Of a stretch of DNA of 64,000 nucleotides, positions 53,379 through 61,830 are shown one piece after another (within the stretch, counting starts at the first letter, position 1; each line of letters opens with the position of its first letter). Source of the DNA: an uncultured Burkholderiales bacterium (GTDB lineage: Bacteria > Pseudomonadota > Gammaproteobacteria > Burkholderiales > Burkholderiaceae). Location of the stretch: the NCBI GenBank assembly GCA_946480465.1, contig CAMLJY010000008.1:1-64000 (forward strand), in the 5' to 3' direction. The translations under genes and the position numbers were made by a program. A model generated the notes under the pieces. The model made no database searches and had not been told where the DNA came from. It worked only from the letters and a program-made list of their open reading frames with translations.

Positions 53379-53996
53379 ATGCCGCGCATGGACGACTCCG
53401 ACCTGCCCTTCAGCCCCGCCGCCGAGCGCAACAAGCAGCCGGTGCTCGAGGCCTTGCAGCGCCTGCTGCCCGCCCGCGCGGCGGTGCTCGAGATCGCATC
53501 GGGCACCGGCCAGCATGCGGCCCATGCCGCCGCCGCCCAGCCCGGCTGGTGCTGGCAGCCGACCGAGGCCAACGCCGCCGCGCTGGACGGCATCGCCCGC
53601 CGATGCGCGGCGCTGCCGAACGTGCGGCCGCCGCTGCGGCTCGACGTGCTGGGCGCGCCATGGCCCTTGCCGGCGGACGCCCGCTTCGACGCCGTCTACA
53701 GCGCCAACATGCTGCATGCCTCGCCGTGGGCCACCTGCGCGGGGCTGATGGCCGTGGCGGCAACGCACCTGGCACCCAACGGACGCCTGCTGGTCTACGG
53801 CCCCTTCATCCTCGACGACGTGCCGACCGCGCCCAGCAACCTGGCCTTCGATGCGGACCTGCGCGAGCGCAACCCCGCCTGGGGCCTGCGCCGGCTGGCC
53901 GCGGTGGCGGCCGAGGCCGAGGCGGCCGGCCTGCAGCTCGCGCAACGCGTGCCGATGCCGGCGAACAACCTGTTGCTGGTGTTCGGCCGGCGCTGA
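53379..53996 (+). CDS. DUF938-family SAM-dependent methyltransferase
   Basis: A 205-residue protein with DUF938 features: SPAAERNKQPVLEALQRLLP at the N-terminus, VLEIASGTGQHAAHAA (SAM-binding loop), WCWQPTEANAAALDGI (acidic end of beta-2), FDAVYSANMLHASPWATCAG and LLVYGPFILDD. DUF938 members are class I methyltransferase folds of undefined substrate, conserved in many proteobacteria. A second in-frame ATG at 53388 (MDDSDLPF) is the more family-like start; both are kept possible. It is convergent with a small conserved gene. Confidence 0.85.
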   Translation: MPRMDDSDLPFSPAAERNKQPVLEALQRLLPARAAVLEIASGTGQHAAHAAAAQPGWCWQPTEANAAALDGIARRCAALPNVRPPLRLDVLGAPWPLPADARFDAVYSANMLHASPWATCAGLMAVAATHLAPNGRLLVYGPFILDDVPTAPSNLAFDADLRERNPAWGLRRLAAVAAEAEAAGLQLAQRVPMPANNLLLVFGRR

Positions 53997-53999
53997 GGC

Positions 54000-54233
54000 T
54001 CAGGCGCGCGACAGCGTGACGCCCGAGCGCAGCCGCAGGCTGCCGTCACCCAGGCCCTCGACCGGCGCGCCGTCGTCCAGCCTGAACTCCGCCACGCCGC
54101 TGGGTTCCCAGCGGTCCGCCGCCAACGGCAGCGATTCGTCACGCACCAGGCGTTCGTAGGCACGAACCTTGTAGCGCTGGCCGTCGGAGCCCTGGGCCTC
54201 GAAGGTCTCGAGGCAGTGAAGGCGGATGTCCAT
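54000..54233 (-). CDS. Small hypothetical protein
   Basis: A 77-residue protein starting MDIRLHCLETFEAQGSDGQR and continuing with YKVRAYERLVRDESL and VAEFRLDDGAPV. It reads as a compact all-beta domain of the kind found in short conserved hypothetical proteins. AGGGA about eight bases before the ATG supports the start. It lies 81 bp downstream of metE on the same strand and could share its transcript. Function unknown. Confidence 0.65.
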   Translation of the reverse strand: MDIRLHCLETFEAQGSDGQRYKVRAYERLVRDESLPLAADRWEPSGVAEFRLDDGAPVEGLGDGSLRLRSGVTLSRA

Positions 54234-54314
54234 GAGCGTGTCCCTTTCATGTCGGTGGGGTGGTGATAGACAGCCGCGCGGCGCAGCGGTTCCGCCGCTT
54301 CAGGCGGCGAATGG

Positions 54315-56630
54315 TCAGGCGCCATCGCGCATCGCCCTCGCCGCGGCCACCATGTGCCGCAGCGCCTGCGTGGTCTCCGGCCAGCCGCGGGTCTTCAAGC
54401 CGCAATCGGGGTTGACCCACAGGTGCGCCGGGGGCACCACCTCGGCCGCCTTGCGCAGCAGGCGCAGCATCTGCTCGGTGCTGGGCACACGTGGCGAATG
54501 GATGTCGTAGACACCGGGGCCGATCTCGTTGGGGTAGCGGAAGTCGCCGAAGCCGCGCAGCAGCTCCATGCCGGAGCGGCTGGTCTCGATGGTGATGACG
54601 TCGGCATCCATCGCGGCGATGTCGGGCAGGATGTCGTTGAACTCGGCGTAGCACATGTGGGTGTGCACCTGCGTGGCGTCGGCGGCGCCGGCCGCGGCGA
54701 TGCGGAACGCACGCGCCGCCCACGCCAGGTAGGCCGCCCAGGCGGCGCGGCGCAGCGGCAGGCCTTCGCGCAGCGCCGGCTCGTCGATCTGGATCACGCG
54801 GATGCCCGCCGCCTCCAGGTCGCGCACCTCGTCGCGGATCGCCAGCGCGATCTGCATCGCGGTCTGCTCGCGCGGCTGGTCGTCGCGCACGAAGGACCAT
54901 TGCAGGATCGTGATCGGGCCGGTCAGCATGCCCTTCATCGGCCGTGCGGTGAGCGACTGGGCATAGACCGACCAATCCACCGTCATCGGCCGCGGGCGCG
55001 AGACGTCGCCGTACAGCACCGGCGGCTTCACGCAGCGCGAGCCGTAGGACTGCACCCAGCCGTTGGCGCTGAAGGCAAAGCCTTCCAGTCGCTCGCCGAA
55101 GTACTCGACCATGTCGTTGCGCTCGGCCTCGCCATGCACCAGCACGTCCAGGCCGATCGCCTCCTGCTCGCGCACCGCGTGGGCGATCTCGGCGCGCATC
55201 GCCGCCTGGTAGTCGTCCGCCGACAGCCCGCCCCGCTTGAACGCGGCGCGCGCGGCGCGGATGGCCGGCGTCTGCGGAAAGCTGCCGATGGTGGTGGTGG
55301 GAAAGGACGGCAGGCGCAGGCGCTCGCGCTGCAGGCGCTGGCGTTCGGCGAACGGGGCGTGGCGGCGGTCGGCATCGGCCGGCAGCTCGCGCAGGCGCTG
55401 CGCCACCGCGGGGTTGCGCACCCGCGGGCTGGCGCGGCGGCCGGCCAGCGCGGCACGGGCGCCGAACAGCTCGGCGCGCACCGCCGCTTCATCCCCGGCC
55501 AAGGCGCGGCGCAGCACCTGCAGCTCGGCCAGCTTCTCGGTGGCGCCGGCGAGCCAGCTGCGCAGCTCCGGATCGATCGCCGCATCGTCGGCCAGGCTGA
55601 TCGGCACGTGCAACAACGAGCACGAAGGCGCGATCCACAGCCGGCGCCGGCGCTGGTAGGCCGGGCGCAGCAGCGCCAGCGCGGCGTCGAGGTCGCAGCG
55701 CCAGATGTTGCGGCCGTCGACGATGCCGACCGACAGCTCGCGCTCGGCCGGCAGCGCGTCCAGCAGGGCCGGCAGCTCGTCGGCGGCGCGCACCGCGTCC
55801 ACGTGCAGGCCGGCGACCGGCAGGCGGCAGGCCAGCGCCAGGTTCTCCTGCAGCGGGGAGAAGTAGGTGGCCAGCAGGATCGAGACGTCGGCCGCGCCCA
55901 TCGAGCGATAGGCCGGCTCGAAGGCCTGGCGCCAGGCCGCGGGCAGGTCCAGGCCCAGGATGGGTTCGTCCAGCTGCACCCACTGCACGCCGGCGGCGCC
56001 CAGGCGTTGCAGCAGCTTGACGTACAGCGGCAGCAGCGCGTCCAGCAAGGCCAGGCGGTCGAAGCCCTCTTCGTGCGACTTGCCCAGCCACAGCAGGCTC
56101 AGCGGGCCGAGCAGCACGACCTTCGGCGAGTGGCCCAGCGCCTGCGCCTGCGCCACCTCGGCCAGCAGGCGCTGTGGGTGCAGCGCGAAGCGGGTGGCGT
56201 GGTCGAACTCCGGCACCAGGTAGTGGTAGTTGGTGTCGAACCATTTGGTCATCTCCAGCGCGGCACTGCCGCTGGGGACCAGGGATGGGTCGTGCCCGGC
56301 GCAGCCAGCCGCCGGCTCGGCGGCCACGCCACGGGCCAGCGTGAAGTAGCGCGCCAGCGCCGGCTCGTCGCCGGTGAAGCCGAAGCGCGCCGGCTCGCAG
56401 CCGAACAGCTGGATGTGGTTGGCGACCTGGTCGTAGAACGCGAAGTCGCCCACCGTCACCCAATCCAGCCCGTGCGCGCGCTGCAGGGCCCAGTGGCGCT
56501 GCCGCAGTTCGCCGGCGGTGGCTTCGAGCTGTTCGGCGCCGATCTCGCCGCGCCAGTGGCGTTCGAGCGCGAACTTCAGTTCGCGCTGCGCGCCGATGCG
56601 GGGAAAGCCGAGGACGTGGGTGCGGATCAT
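54315..56630 (-). CDS. metE: Cobalamin-independent methionine synthase
   Basis: A 771-residue enzyme of normal length that transfers a methyl group from methyltetrahydropteroyl-triglutamate to homocysteine. Two related barrels are visible: the N-terminal one starts [20 protein letters not shown] and the C-terminal one starts [19 protein letters not shown]. Zinc ligands appear in [12 protein letters not shown] (His and Cys), [18 protein letters not shown] (Glu) and [11 protein letters not shown] (Cys). It is divergent from a MetR-type LysR gene, with a dyad operator between, so it should be activated by MetR and homocysteine. No cobalamin riboswitch fits in the 96-bp gap. Confidence 0.97.
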   Translation of the reverse strand: MIRTHVLGFPRIGAQRELKFALERHWRGEIGAEQLEATAGELRQRHWALQRAHGLDWVTVGDFAFYDQVANHIQLFGCEPARFGFTGDEPALARYFTLARGVAAEPAAGCAGHDPSLVPSGSAALEMTKWFDTNYHYLVPEFDHATRFALHPQRLLAEVAQAQALGHSPKVVLLGPLSLLWLGKSHEEGFDRLALLDALLPLYVKLLQRLGAAGVQWVQLDEPILGLDLPAAWRQAFEPAYRSMGAADVSILLATYFSPLQENLALACRLPVAGLHVDAVRAADELPALLDALPAERELSVGIVDGRNIWRCDLDAALALLRPAYQRRRRLWIAPSCSLLHVPISLADDAAIDPELRSWLAGATEKLAELQVLRRALAGDEAAVRAELFGARAALAGRRASPRVRNPAVAQRLRELPADADRRHAPFAERQRLQRERLRLPSFPTTTIGSFPQTPAIRAARAAFKRGGLSADDYQAAMRAEIAHAVREQEAIGLDVLVHGEAERNDMVEYFGERLEGFAFSANGWVQSYGSRCVKPPVLYGDVSRPRPMTVDWSVYAQSLTARPMKGMLTGPITILQWSFVRDDQPREQTAMQIALAIRDEVRDLEAAGIRVIQIDEPALREGLPLRRAAWAAYLAWAARAFRIAAAGAADATQVHTHMCYAEFNDILPDIAAMDADVITIETSRSGMELLRGFGDFRYPNEIGPGVYDIHSPRVPSTEQMLRLLRKAAEVVPPAHLWVNPDCGLKTRGWPETTQALRHMVAAARAMRDGA

Positions 56631-56682
56631 GGAAGGGACGGCAGGTGAGGAAGCGATCCCGGATCATCGGCAGCCGGCCGTT

Positions 56683-56717
56683 ATGATTCAAACGAAAGTT
56701 TTTTTGAATCATCTTGA
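56683..56717. promoter_or_regulatory. MetR-type operator between metE and metR
   Basis: ATGATTCAAA (56683-56692) and TTTGAATCAT (56703-56712) form a perfect 10-bp inverted repeat around a 10-bp spacer. Overlapping its right arm, TGAA-TCATC-TTGA (56705-56717) matches the known MetR consensus TGAA-N5-TTCA except one base. It is the only A+T-rich stretch in the region and lies 10-44 bp before metR. Confidence 0.8.
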
Positions 56718-56726
56718 AATCGGCTC

Positions 56727-57653
56727 ATGAACCAGTCCCTGCTCGAACTGCGCCACCTGAAGACGCTGCTGGCCTTGCGCGAGGCGGGGAACCTGTCGCG
56801 CGCCGCGCAGCTGCTGAACCTGACGCAGTCGGCGCTGTCGCACCAGCTGAAGGCGCTGGAAGAGCAGTACGGCACGCCGCTGTTCGAGCGCAAGTCCAGC
56901 CCCGTGGGCTTCACCGCACCCGGCCAGCGCCTGCTGCGGCTGGCCGAGCTGGTGCTGCCGCAGGTGGCAGAGGCCGAGCGTGACGTCGCCCGCCTGGTGC
57001 AAGGCGCCGCCGGCCGCCTGCGCATCGCCGTGGAATGCCACACCTGCTTCGACTGGCTGATGCCGGCGATGGACGCGATGCGCGAGCGCTGGCCGGAGGT
57101 GGAGCTGGACATCGTCTCCGGCTTCCACGCCGACCCGGTGGGCCTCTTGCACCAGGACCGCGCGGACCTGGCGGTGGTGTCGGAGGTGGATGCGGGCGAG
57201 GCGGGCGTCGAGGTGCATCCGCTCTTCGCGTTCGAGATCGTCGCGCTGCTGCCCAAGGGCCACCCGCTGCTGGCGCGTCCGCACCTGGTGGCCGCTGACT
57301 TTGCGGGTCATCCCCTGATCACCTACCCGGTGCCCGACGAGATGCTGGACCTGGTCCGCCACGTGCTGCGGCCGGCCGGCGTTTCGCCGCCGCGGCGCAC
57401 CACCGAACTGACGGTGGCGATGCTGCAGCTGGTGGCCAGCGGCCGCGGCCTGGCCGCGCTGCCGCGCTGGGCGGTGGCCGGCTACCTGGAGCGCGGCTAC
57501 GTGGCGGGCCAGCGCATCGGCCCGGACGGCCTGACCGGCCGGCTGTACGCGGTGGTGCCGCGGCGCCCGCTGGCGCAGCCCTACCTGGCCGATTTCGTCG
57601 CGCTGATGCGCCAGACCTCGCTGCGCACGCTGCCGGGCATCACGCTGCTGTAG
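56727..57653 (+). CDS. metR: LysR-family regulator MetR
   Basis: A 308-residue LysR protein. The HTH region is HLKTLLALREAGNLSRAAQL followed by LNLTQSALSHQLKALEEQYG. The effector domain includes GRLRIAVECHTCFDWLMPAM and GFHADPVGLLHQDRADLAVV, both characteristic of MetR (the CHTCFDWL segment is family-typical). MetR activates methionine biosynthesis genes with homocysteine as co-inducer. Its gene diverges from metE and the dyad between them lets it repress itself and activate metE. No strong Shine-Dalgarno sequence precedes ATG 56727. Confidence 0.95.
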   Translation: MNQSLLELRHLKTLLALREAGNLSRAAQLLNLTQSALSHQLKALEEQYGTPLFERKSSPVGFTAPGQRLLRLAELVLPQVAEAERDVARLVQGAAGRLRIAVECHTCFDWLMPAMDAMRERWPEVELDIVSGFHADPVGLLHQDRADLAVVSEVDAGEAGVEVHPLFAFEIVALLPKGHPLLARPHLVAADFAGHPLITYPVPDEMLDLVRHVLRPAGVSPPRRTTELTVAMLQLVASGRGLAALPRWAVAGYLERGYVAGQRIGPDGLTGRLYAVVPRRPLAQPYLADFVALMRQTSLRTLPGITLL

Positions 57654-57853
57654 CGGGCGCCCCGGGACCGCACGGGCGACCGGCGCGCACCCCTGCCACC
57701 GGCGGCATCCCGCGCCGCAGTGCCAGCCGAAGCGACCGCGCCGTCCACCGCCCATCGCCCACGCGGTGCGGCAGGATTCACGCCGCGGCGCTTGCAGCCC
57801 GCGGCCCCAGGTATGACGATTGCCGAACCGCGAACGACCTGGAGAACGCGCCC

Positions 57854-58177
57854 ATGGAAGCAGCCGCGCCGGTGCCTTTCCGCACCCTGCTGTACCGCTA
57901 CTTCTTCTTCGCCTGGCTGTTCCGCGACGCGCACGTGCGCGACCTGCTGGAACGCGCCGCGGCCCTCCGCCACAACCGGGCGATGGCGCGCTGGCTGCCG
58001 ACCTACATGTGGCGCTGGGCCGTGGTCGGGGTGCTGGGCTGGGCCATCGGCTCGGCGGTGGAATGGGCGCTGGGCGCGCCGCTGTCGCTGCTGTTCTTCC
58101 TGCCCAGCGTGATGAGCGTGCCGATCAACTCGGTGATCCTCGTCGCCTGGGTCGGGCTGAAGCTGTCGGTGTTCTGA
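57854..58177 (+). CDS. Small membrane protein of unknown function
   Basis: A 107-residue protein with a short basic/aromatic N-terminal segment (LLYRYFFFAWLFRDAHVRDL) and two hydrophobic helices (WAVVGVLGWAIGSAVEWALG and LLFFLPSVMSVPINSVILVA). GGAGA about eight bases before ATG 57854 supports translation. I do not recognise the family. It lies 121 bp upstream of bchE on the same strand, so a role connected to tetrapyrrole or membrane assembly is possible but unproven. Confidence 0.65.
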   Translation: MEAAAPVPFRTLLYRYFFFAWLFRDAHVRDLLERAAALRHNRAMARWLPTYMWRWAVVGVLGWAIGSAVEWALGAPLSLLFFLPSVMSVPINSVILVAWVGLKLSVF

Positions 58178-58298
58178 CGCATCGCCGCTCGACTTCACGC
58201 GCACTTCACACGGCGCGCGCCGCCCTGCACGTAAGCCCCGCACGGCCTTCACCGGCCGCCGCCATGCTGGCGCCCCTTGCAAACGAAAGGAGCGGCCG

Positions 58299-59939
58299 GT
58301 GGCCGACGTGATCGCATTCCCCGGGTGGCCGCGGCTGCCCGCCCTGCCCTTTCCCGAACGCTGCGCCGGTGCGCTGCGCACCATCGTGCTGCTGAACCCG
58401 CCGCACACGGCCATCGGCAGCCGCATCCCGCGCGAACACCTGCCGCCGCTGGGCCTGCTCAGCATCGGCGGACCGCTGATCGACGCCGGCTTCACGGTGC
58501 ACCTGGTCGATGCCGAGTTCGGCCCGCTGGCGCCGGAGGAGATCGTGCGCCAGGTGGCGCGCTTCCAGCCCGACGCGGTGATGCTGGGCCACTCCGGCTC
58601 CAGTTCGGCACACGCCACGGTGCTCGAGCTGTGCACGCGGCTCAAAGCCGCGTTGCCCGGCATCGTCACCGTCTACGGCGGCGTGCACCCCACCTACCAC
58701 TTCGACGAGATCCTGCGCGATGCACCGCAGATCGACCTGATCGTGCGCGGCGAGGGCGAGGTGACCACGGTGCTCGCGATGCACGCGCTGGCGCGCGGCA
58801 AGCCGCTGCAGGACGTGCACGGCATCGCCTGGCGCCAGGATGGCCCGGACGGCTGCCGCGTGCAGGCCACGCCGGCGGCCGAGATGATCCGCGACCTCGA
58901 TGCCCACCGCATCGGCTGGGAGCTGGTCGACCTGCGCCGCTACTCGTACTGGGGCGGCAAGCGCGCGGTGGTGGTGCAGTTCTCGCGCGGCTGCCCGCAC
59001 CTGTGCAGCTACTGCGGCCAGCGCGGCTACTGGACCCGCTGGCGCCACCGCGACCCGGTGAAGCTGGCGAAGGAGCTGGCCTGGCTGCACCGCGAGCACG
59101 GCGTGGAGCTGGTCAACTTCGCCGACGAACTGCCCACCGGCTCGCGCAAGGCCTGGAAGGCCTTCCTGGAAGCGCTGATCGCCGAGGACGTGCCGCTGCT
59201 GCTGGTGGGCTCCACCCGCGCCGGCGACATCGTGCGCGATGCCGACCTGCTGCCGCTGTACCGCCGCGCCGGCGTGATCCGCTTCCTGCTGGGCATCGAG
59301 AGCTACGACGAGGCCACGCTGGCCGACATCAAGAAGGGCGCCACGCCGAGCGAGGATGCCGAGGCCATCCGCCTGATGCGGCAGCACGGCATCGTCTCGA
59401 TGGCCACTTACGTGATCGGCTTCAACGAAGAGCGCGACCGCGACTACTGGCGCTCGCTGCGCCACCTGATGCGCTACGACCCCGACCAGATCCAGCTGCT
59501 CTTCGCCACGCCGCACCGCTGGACGCCGTTCTACGAGACGGTGGCCGAACGCCGCGTGGTCCAGCCCGACACCCGGCGCTGGGACTACAAGCACCAGGTG
59601 CTGGCCGCGAAGGGCGTGCCGCCGTGGCGCGTGTTCCTGTGGTCCAAGTGCATCGAGCTGGCGATGCAGCTGCGCCCGCGCGCGCTGGCCCGCGTGCTGT
59701 GGCGCGGCGACGCCGACTTCCGCCATGCGATGCGCTGGTACACCCGCATCGGCCGCCGCGTGTGGTTCCACGAGGTGGCGCAGTTCCTGTTCGACACCCG
59801 GCTGCTGCGCGATGGCCCGACGCTGCGCGAGTTCCTGGGGCCCACGCTGGTCGAGCGCGAGTACGCGCTGGCCCGCGGCCGCCGCATCATTCCCGTGGGC
59901 ACGGACGTGGAGCAGGGCCTGCAGCGGCAGCGGGCATGA
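58299..59939 (+). CDS. bchE: Anaerobic Mg-protoporphyrin IX monomethyl ester cyclase BchE (B12-binding radical SAM)
   Basis: A 546-residue protein. Residues about 25-190 form a cobalamin-binding Rossmann domain (LLNPPHTAIGSRIPREHLPP, MLGHSGSSSAH, GGVHPTYHF). The radical-SAM domain follows with RGCPHLCSYC (Cys232, 236 and 239, the CxxxCxxC iron-sulfur motif), NFADELPTGSRKAWKAFLEA and GIESYDEATL. BchE forms the isocyclic ring of bacteriochlorophyll without oxygen. The C-terminal 170 residues are BchE-like. GTG 58299 with AAGGAG seven bases upstream is the start. No other bch or crt gene lies in the window, so the gene is isolated from a photosynthesis cluster here. Confidence 0.9.
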   Translation: MADVIAFPGWPRLPALPFPERCAGALRTIVLLNPPHTAIGSRIPREHLPPLGLLSIGGPLIDAGFTVHLVDAEFGPLAPEEIVRQVARFQPDAVMLGHSGSSSAHATVLELCTRLKAALPGIVTVYGGVHPTYHFDEILRDAPQIDLIVRGEGEVTTVLAMHALARGKPLQDVHGIAWRQDGPDGCRVQATPAAEMIRDLDAHRIGWELVDLRRYSYWGGKRAVVVQFSRGCPHLCSYCGQRGYWTRWRHRDPVKLAKELAWLHREHGVELVNFADELPTGSRKAWKAFLEALIAEDVPLLLVGSTRAGDIVRDADLLPLYRRAGVIRFLLGIESYDEATLADIKKGATPSEDAEAIRLMRQHGIVSMATYVIGFNEERDRDYWRSLRHLMRYDPDQIQLLFATPHRWTPFYETVAERRVVQPDTRRWDYKHQVLAAKGVPPWRVFLWSKCIELAMQLRPRALARVLWRGDADFRHAMRWYTRIGRRVWFHEVAQFLFDTRLLRDGPTLREFLGPTLVEREYALARGRRIIPVGTDVEQGLQRQRA

Positions 59940-59940
59940 T

Positions 59941-60005
59941 CCGGGCCGGGCCGGGCCGGGCCGGGCCGGGCCGGGCGCGGGCGCCGGCGCCGGCGCCGGC
60001 GCGCG
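59941..60005. repeat. (CCGGG)7 tract and adjoining GGCGCC repeats after bchE
   Basis: Seven perfect CCGGG units (59941-59975) start one base after the bchE TGA. They run into a GCGCCG-type repeat (about 59980-60005). The plus strand has seven GGG runs with 2-nt spacers, a pattern able to form a G-quadruplex. It sits between the convergent bchE and DUF2788 genes. Confidence 0.9.
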
Positions 60006-60062
60006 AGTGCGCAACTGCGCCAGAGCCCGCGTCGCGCCTTCACCCACGCGGGCGCGCGGCCC

Positions 60063-60284
60063 TCAGCCGCCCCCCATGTCGCCCAGGAAGAACTTGATCA
60101 AGCCCTTGGCCGCGAACCCCACCATGCCGAAGCCCAGGCCAAGCAGCAGCACGAAGGTGCCGAACCTGCCGGCCTTCGACTCGCGGGCCAGCTGCAGGAT
60201 GATGAACAGCATGTACAGCATGAAGGCGCCGATGCCGAAACTCAGCCCGAACTGCGCGATCTGTTCCTCGCTGTAGCCGAACAT
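60063..60284 (-). CDS. DUF2788 family small membrane protein
   Basis: A 73-residue protein with two hydrophobic segments: LSFGIGAFMLYMLFIILQLA and TFVLLLGLGFGMVGFAAKGL. A short loop (RESKAGRFG) lies between, with a C-terminal FFLGDMGGG. This is the DUF2788 pattern, of unknown function and common in betaproteobacteria. It starts 20 bp after the DUF2189 stop on the same strand, so the two form a small operon. Confidence 0.85.
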   Translation of the reverse strand: MFGYSEEQIAQFGLSFGIGAFMLYMLFIILQLARESKAGRFGTFVLLLGLGFGMVGFAAKGLIKFFLGDMGGG

Positions 60285-60304
60285 GGTTGCTCAGGGCCGT
60301 TCCA

Positions 60305-61093
60305 TCACGGCCGTTGCACCAGGGCGCCGGCGGACACCAGATCGCGGTAGGCATGCCAGCTGGCGTGGCCCAGCAGGGGCACCACCAGCACCAGGCCCAG
60401 CATCAGCGTCGCCAGGCCCGCCAGCGTCAGCAGGCCGATCAGCGCCGCCCACAGCGCCAGCGGCACCGGGTTGTCCATCACCGCGCGCCAGCTGGTCAGC
60501 ACCGCGGCAAGGACGCTCACTTCACGATCCAGCAGCAGCGGGATGGTGACGACGCTGGAGGCGAACACCGGCGCCGCCAGCGCGCCGCCCAGCGCCAGCC
60601 AGGCCTCGAACAGCCACCCATCGCGCGCCAGCACCACCACCTGCAGGAACTCCTGCGGGTTGCGCACCGGGGCGCCCGCGAAGGCGGTGATCAGCGACGC
60701 CGAGGTCATCACCCAGCCGGTGCCGGCCAGCGCCAGCAGCAAGCCGAAGACGACCAGCCGTCCGTCGCGCGGGCGCCAGGCGGCCAGTGCGGTGTGCAGG
60801 CCCGCCGGGCGGCGGCGCTGCAGCGCGCGGCTGACGGAGTAAAGCCCGGTGGCCAGCACCGGCGCCACCAGAAGAAAGCCGGAAAACGCCCCGGCCAGCA
60901 GCCAGAACCGGCGGTGCACGCCCCACCACAGCAGTGCGCCAAACGCCGCCACCAGCAGGCCGTGCAACAGGCCGGGCAGCGGACAGCGGACGAGATCGCG
61001 CCAGCCCGCCGCCAGCCAGCCCAGCGGCCGCAGCACCGGGACGCGGCGCGTGCCGAAGCGGCGGGATTCGACGAGGGCGCGGCTGTCTGGCAT
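60305..61093 (-). CDS. DUF2189 family integral membrane protein
   Basis: A 262-residue protein with about six hydrophobic helices (LLHGLLVAAFGALLWWGVHR, WLLAGAFSGFLLVAPVLATG, LVVFGLLLALAGTGWVMTSA, ALWAALIGLLTLAGLATLML and others). The family's N-terminal pattern is PLGWLAAGWRDLVRCPLPGL, and LAAVLTSWRAVMDNPVPLAL lies in the middle. DUF2189 members are predicted inner-membrane proteins related to cytochrome c oxidase subunit I, of unknown role. It is upstream of the DUF2788 gene and divergent from the hexapeptide-repeat gene. Confidence 0.85.
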   Translation of the reverse strand: MPDSRALVESRRFGTRRVPVLRPLGWLAAGWRDLVRCPLPGLLHGLLVAAFGALLWWGVHRRFWLLAGAFSGFLLVAPVLATGLYSVSRALQRRRPAGLHTALAAWRPRDGRLVVFGLLLALAGTGWVMTSASLITAFAGAPVRNPQEFLQVVVLARDGWLFEAWLALGGALAAPVFASSVVTIPLLLDREVSVLAAVLTSWRAVMDNPVPLALWAALIGLLTLAGLATLMLGLVLVVPLLGHASWHAYRDLVSAGALVQRP

Positions 61094-61187
61094 CGCCGGC
61101 CAGTGTGCCGGGCGCGCCCCGGCCGCACCTTGACGCAGCGCAGGACGCGCACCGCGGCTTCATGCTTGCGCCAGCGCCACCGCCCCG

Positions 61188-61214
61188 CTAGCATGCATGC
61201 ACTCTGCATACTAG
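61188..61214. promoter_or_regulatory. 27-bp dyad CTAGCATGCA-N7-TGCATACTAG upstream of the hexapeptide-marR operon
   Basis: Arms at 61188-61197 and 61205-61214 are inverted repeats with one mismatch and a 7-bp spacer. The dyad ends at the AGAAGG ribosome-binding site of the gene starting at 61225. It would place a repressor on the promoter, and the operon's own MarR protein is the obvious candidate (inference). Confidence 0.65.
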
Positions 61215-61224
61215 AAGGCCAGCC

Positions 61225-61830
61225 ATGCACCTCCGCTCCGACGGCGCCACGCCGCAAATCGATCCCAGCGCCCAGGTCGCCGCCAGCGCCGTCATCTCCG
61301 GCGACGTGCGCGTCGGCCCGCGCTGCCGCATCGGCCATGGCGCCGTGCTGGTGGCCGAAGGTGGACCGGTGCGCGTGGGCGCCGACTGCGTGGTGATGGA
61401 GACCGCCGTGATCCGCGGCGTACCCGGCCAGCGGATGGCGCTGGGCGACCGTGTGCTGGTCGGCCCGCGCGCCTGCCTGGTCGGCTGCGTGGTGGAAGAC
61501 GACGTCTTCCTCGCCACCGGGGCCACGGTGTTCAACGGCGCGCGCATCGGCACCGGCAGCCAGGTGCGCATCAACGGCCTGGTGCACCTGCGCAGCGTGC
61601 TGCCGCCGCAATCGATGGTGCCGATCGGCTGGGTCGCCGTCGGCGATCCGGTGCAAATCCTGCCGGCCAGCGAGCACGAGGCAATCTGGGCGGTGCAGAA
61701 GACGCTGGACTTTCCCGGCTACGTGTTCGGCCAGCCCCGCCCCGCGCCGGGCGAATCCATGATGCCCACGCTGATGCCGCGTTATGCCGCCGCGCTGCGC
61801 CGCCGCCATGCCGAAGACCAGGTCCTCTGA
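61225..61830 (+). CDS. Gamma-carbonic-anhydrase-like left-handed beta-helix (hexapeptide-repeat) protein
   Basis: A 201-residue protein built of hexapeptide repeats: IDPSAQVAASAVISGDVRVG, GPRCRIGHGAVLVAEGGPVR and LVGCVVEDDVFLATGATVFN then GARIGTGSQVRINGLVHLRS. The fold is that of gamma-carbonic anhydrase/YrdA proteins. The usual three zinc histidines are not clearly present (only HG in GHGAV and HLRS), so anhydrase activity is doubtful and it may be an acyltransferase-like or binding protein. AGAAGG six bases before the ATG. Its end overlaps the MarR gene by 23 bp, so expression is coupled. Confidence 0.8.
   Translation: MHLRSDGATPQIDPSAQVAASAVISGDVRVGPRCRIGHGAVLVAEGGPVRVGADCVVMETAVIRGVPGQRMALGDRVLVGPRACLVGCVVEDDVFLATGATVFNGARIGTGSQVRINGLVHLRSVLPPQSMVPIGWVAVGDPVQILPASEHEAIWAVQKTLDFPGYVFGQPRPAPGESMMPTLMPRYAAALRRRHAEDQVL

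Noticed and set aside
54354..56648. A 764-codon frame antisense to metE
   Set aside because: Shadow of metE, which has all zinc ligands and family sequence.
61225..61830. Annotation as an active gamma-carbonic anhydrase
   Set aside because: The three zinc-binding histidines cannot be identified; only the beta-helix fold is supported.
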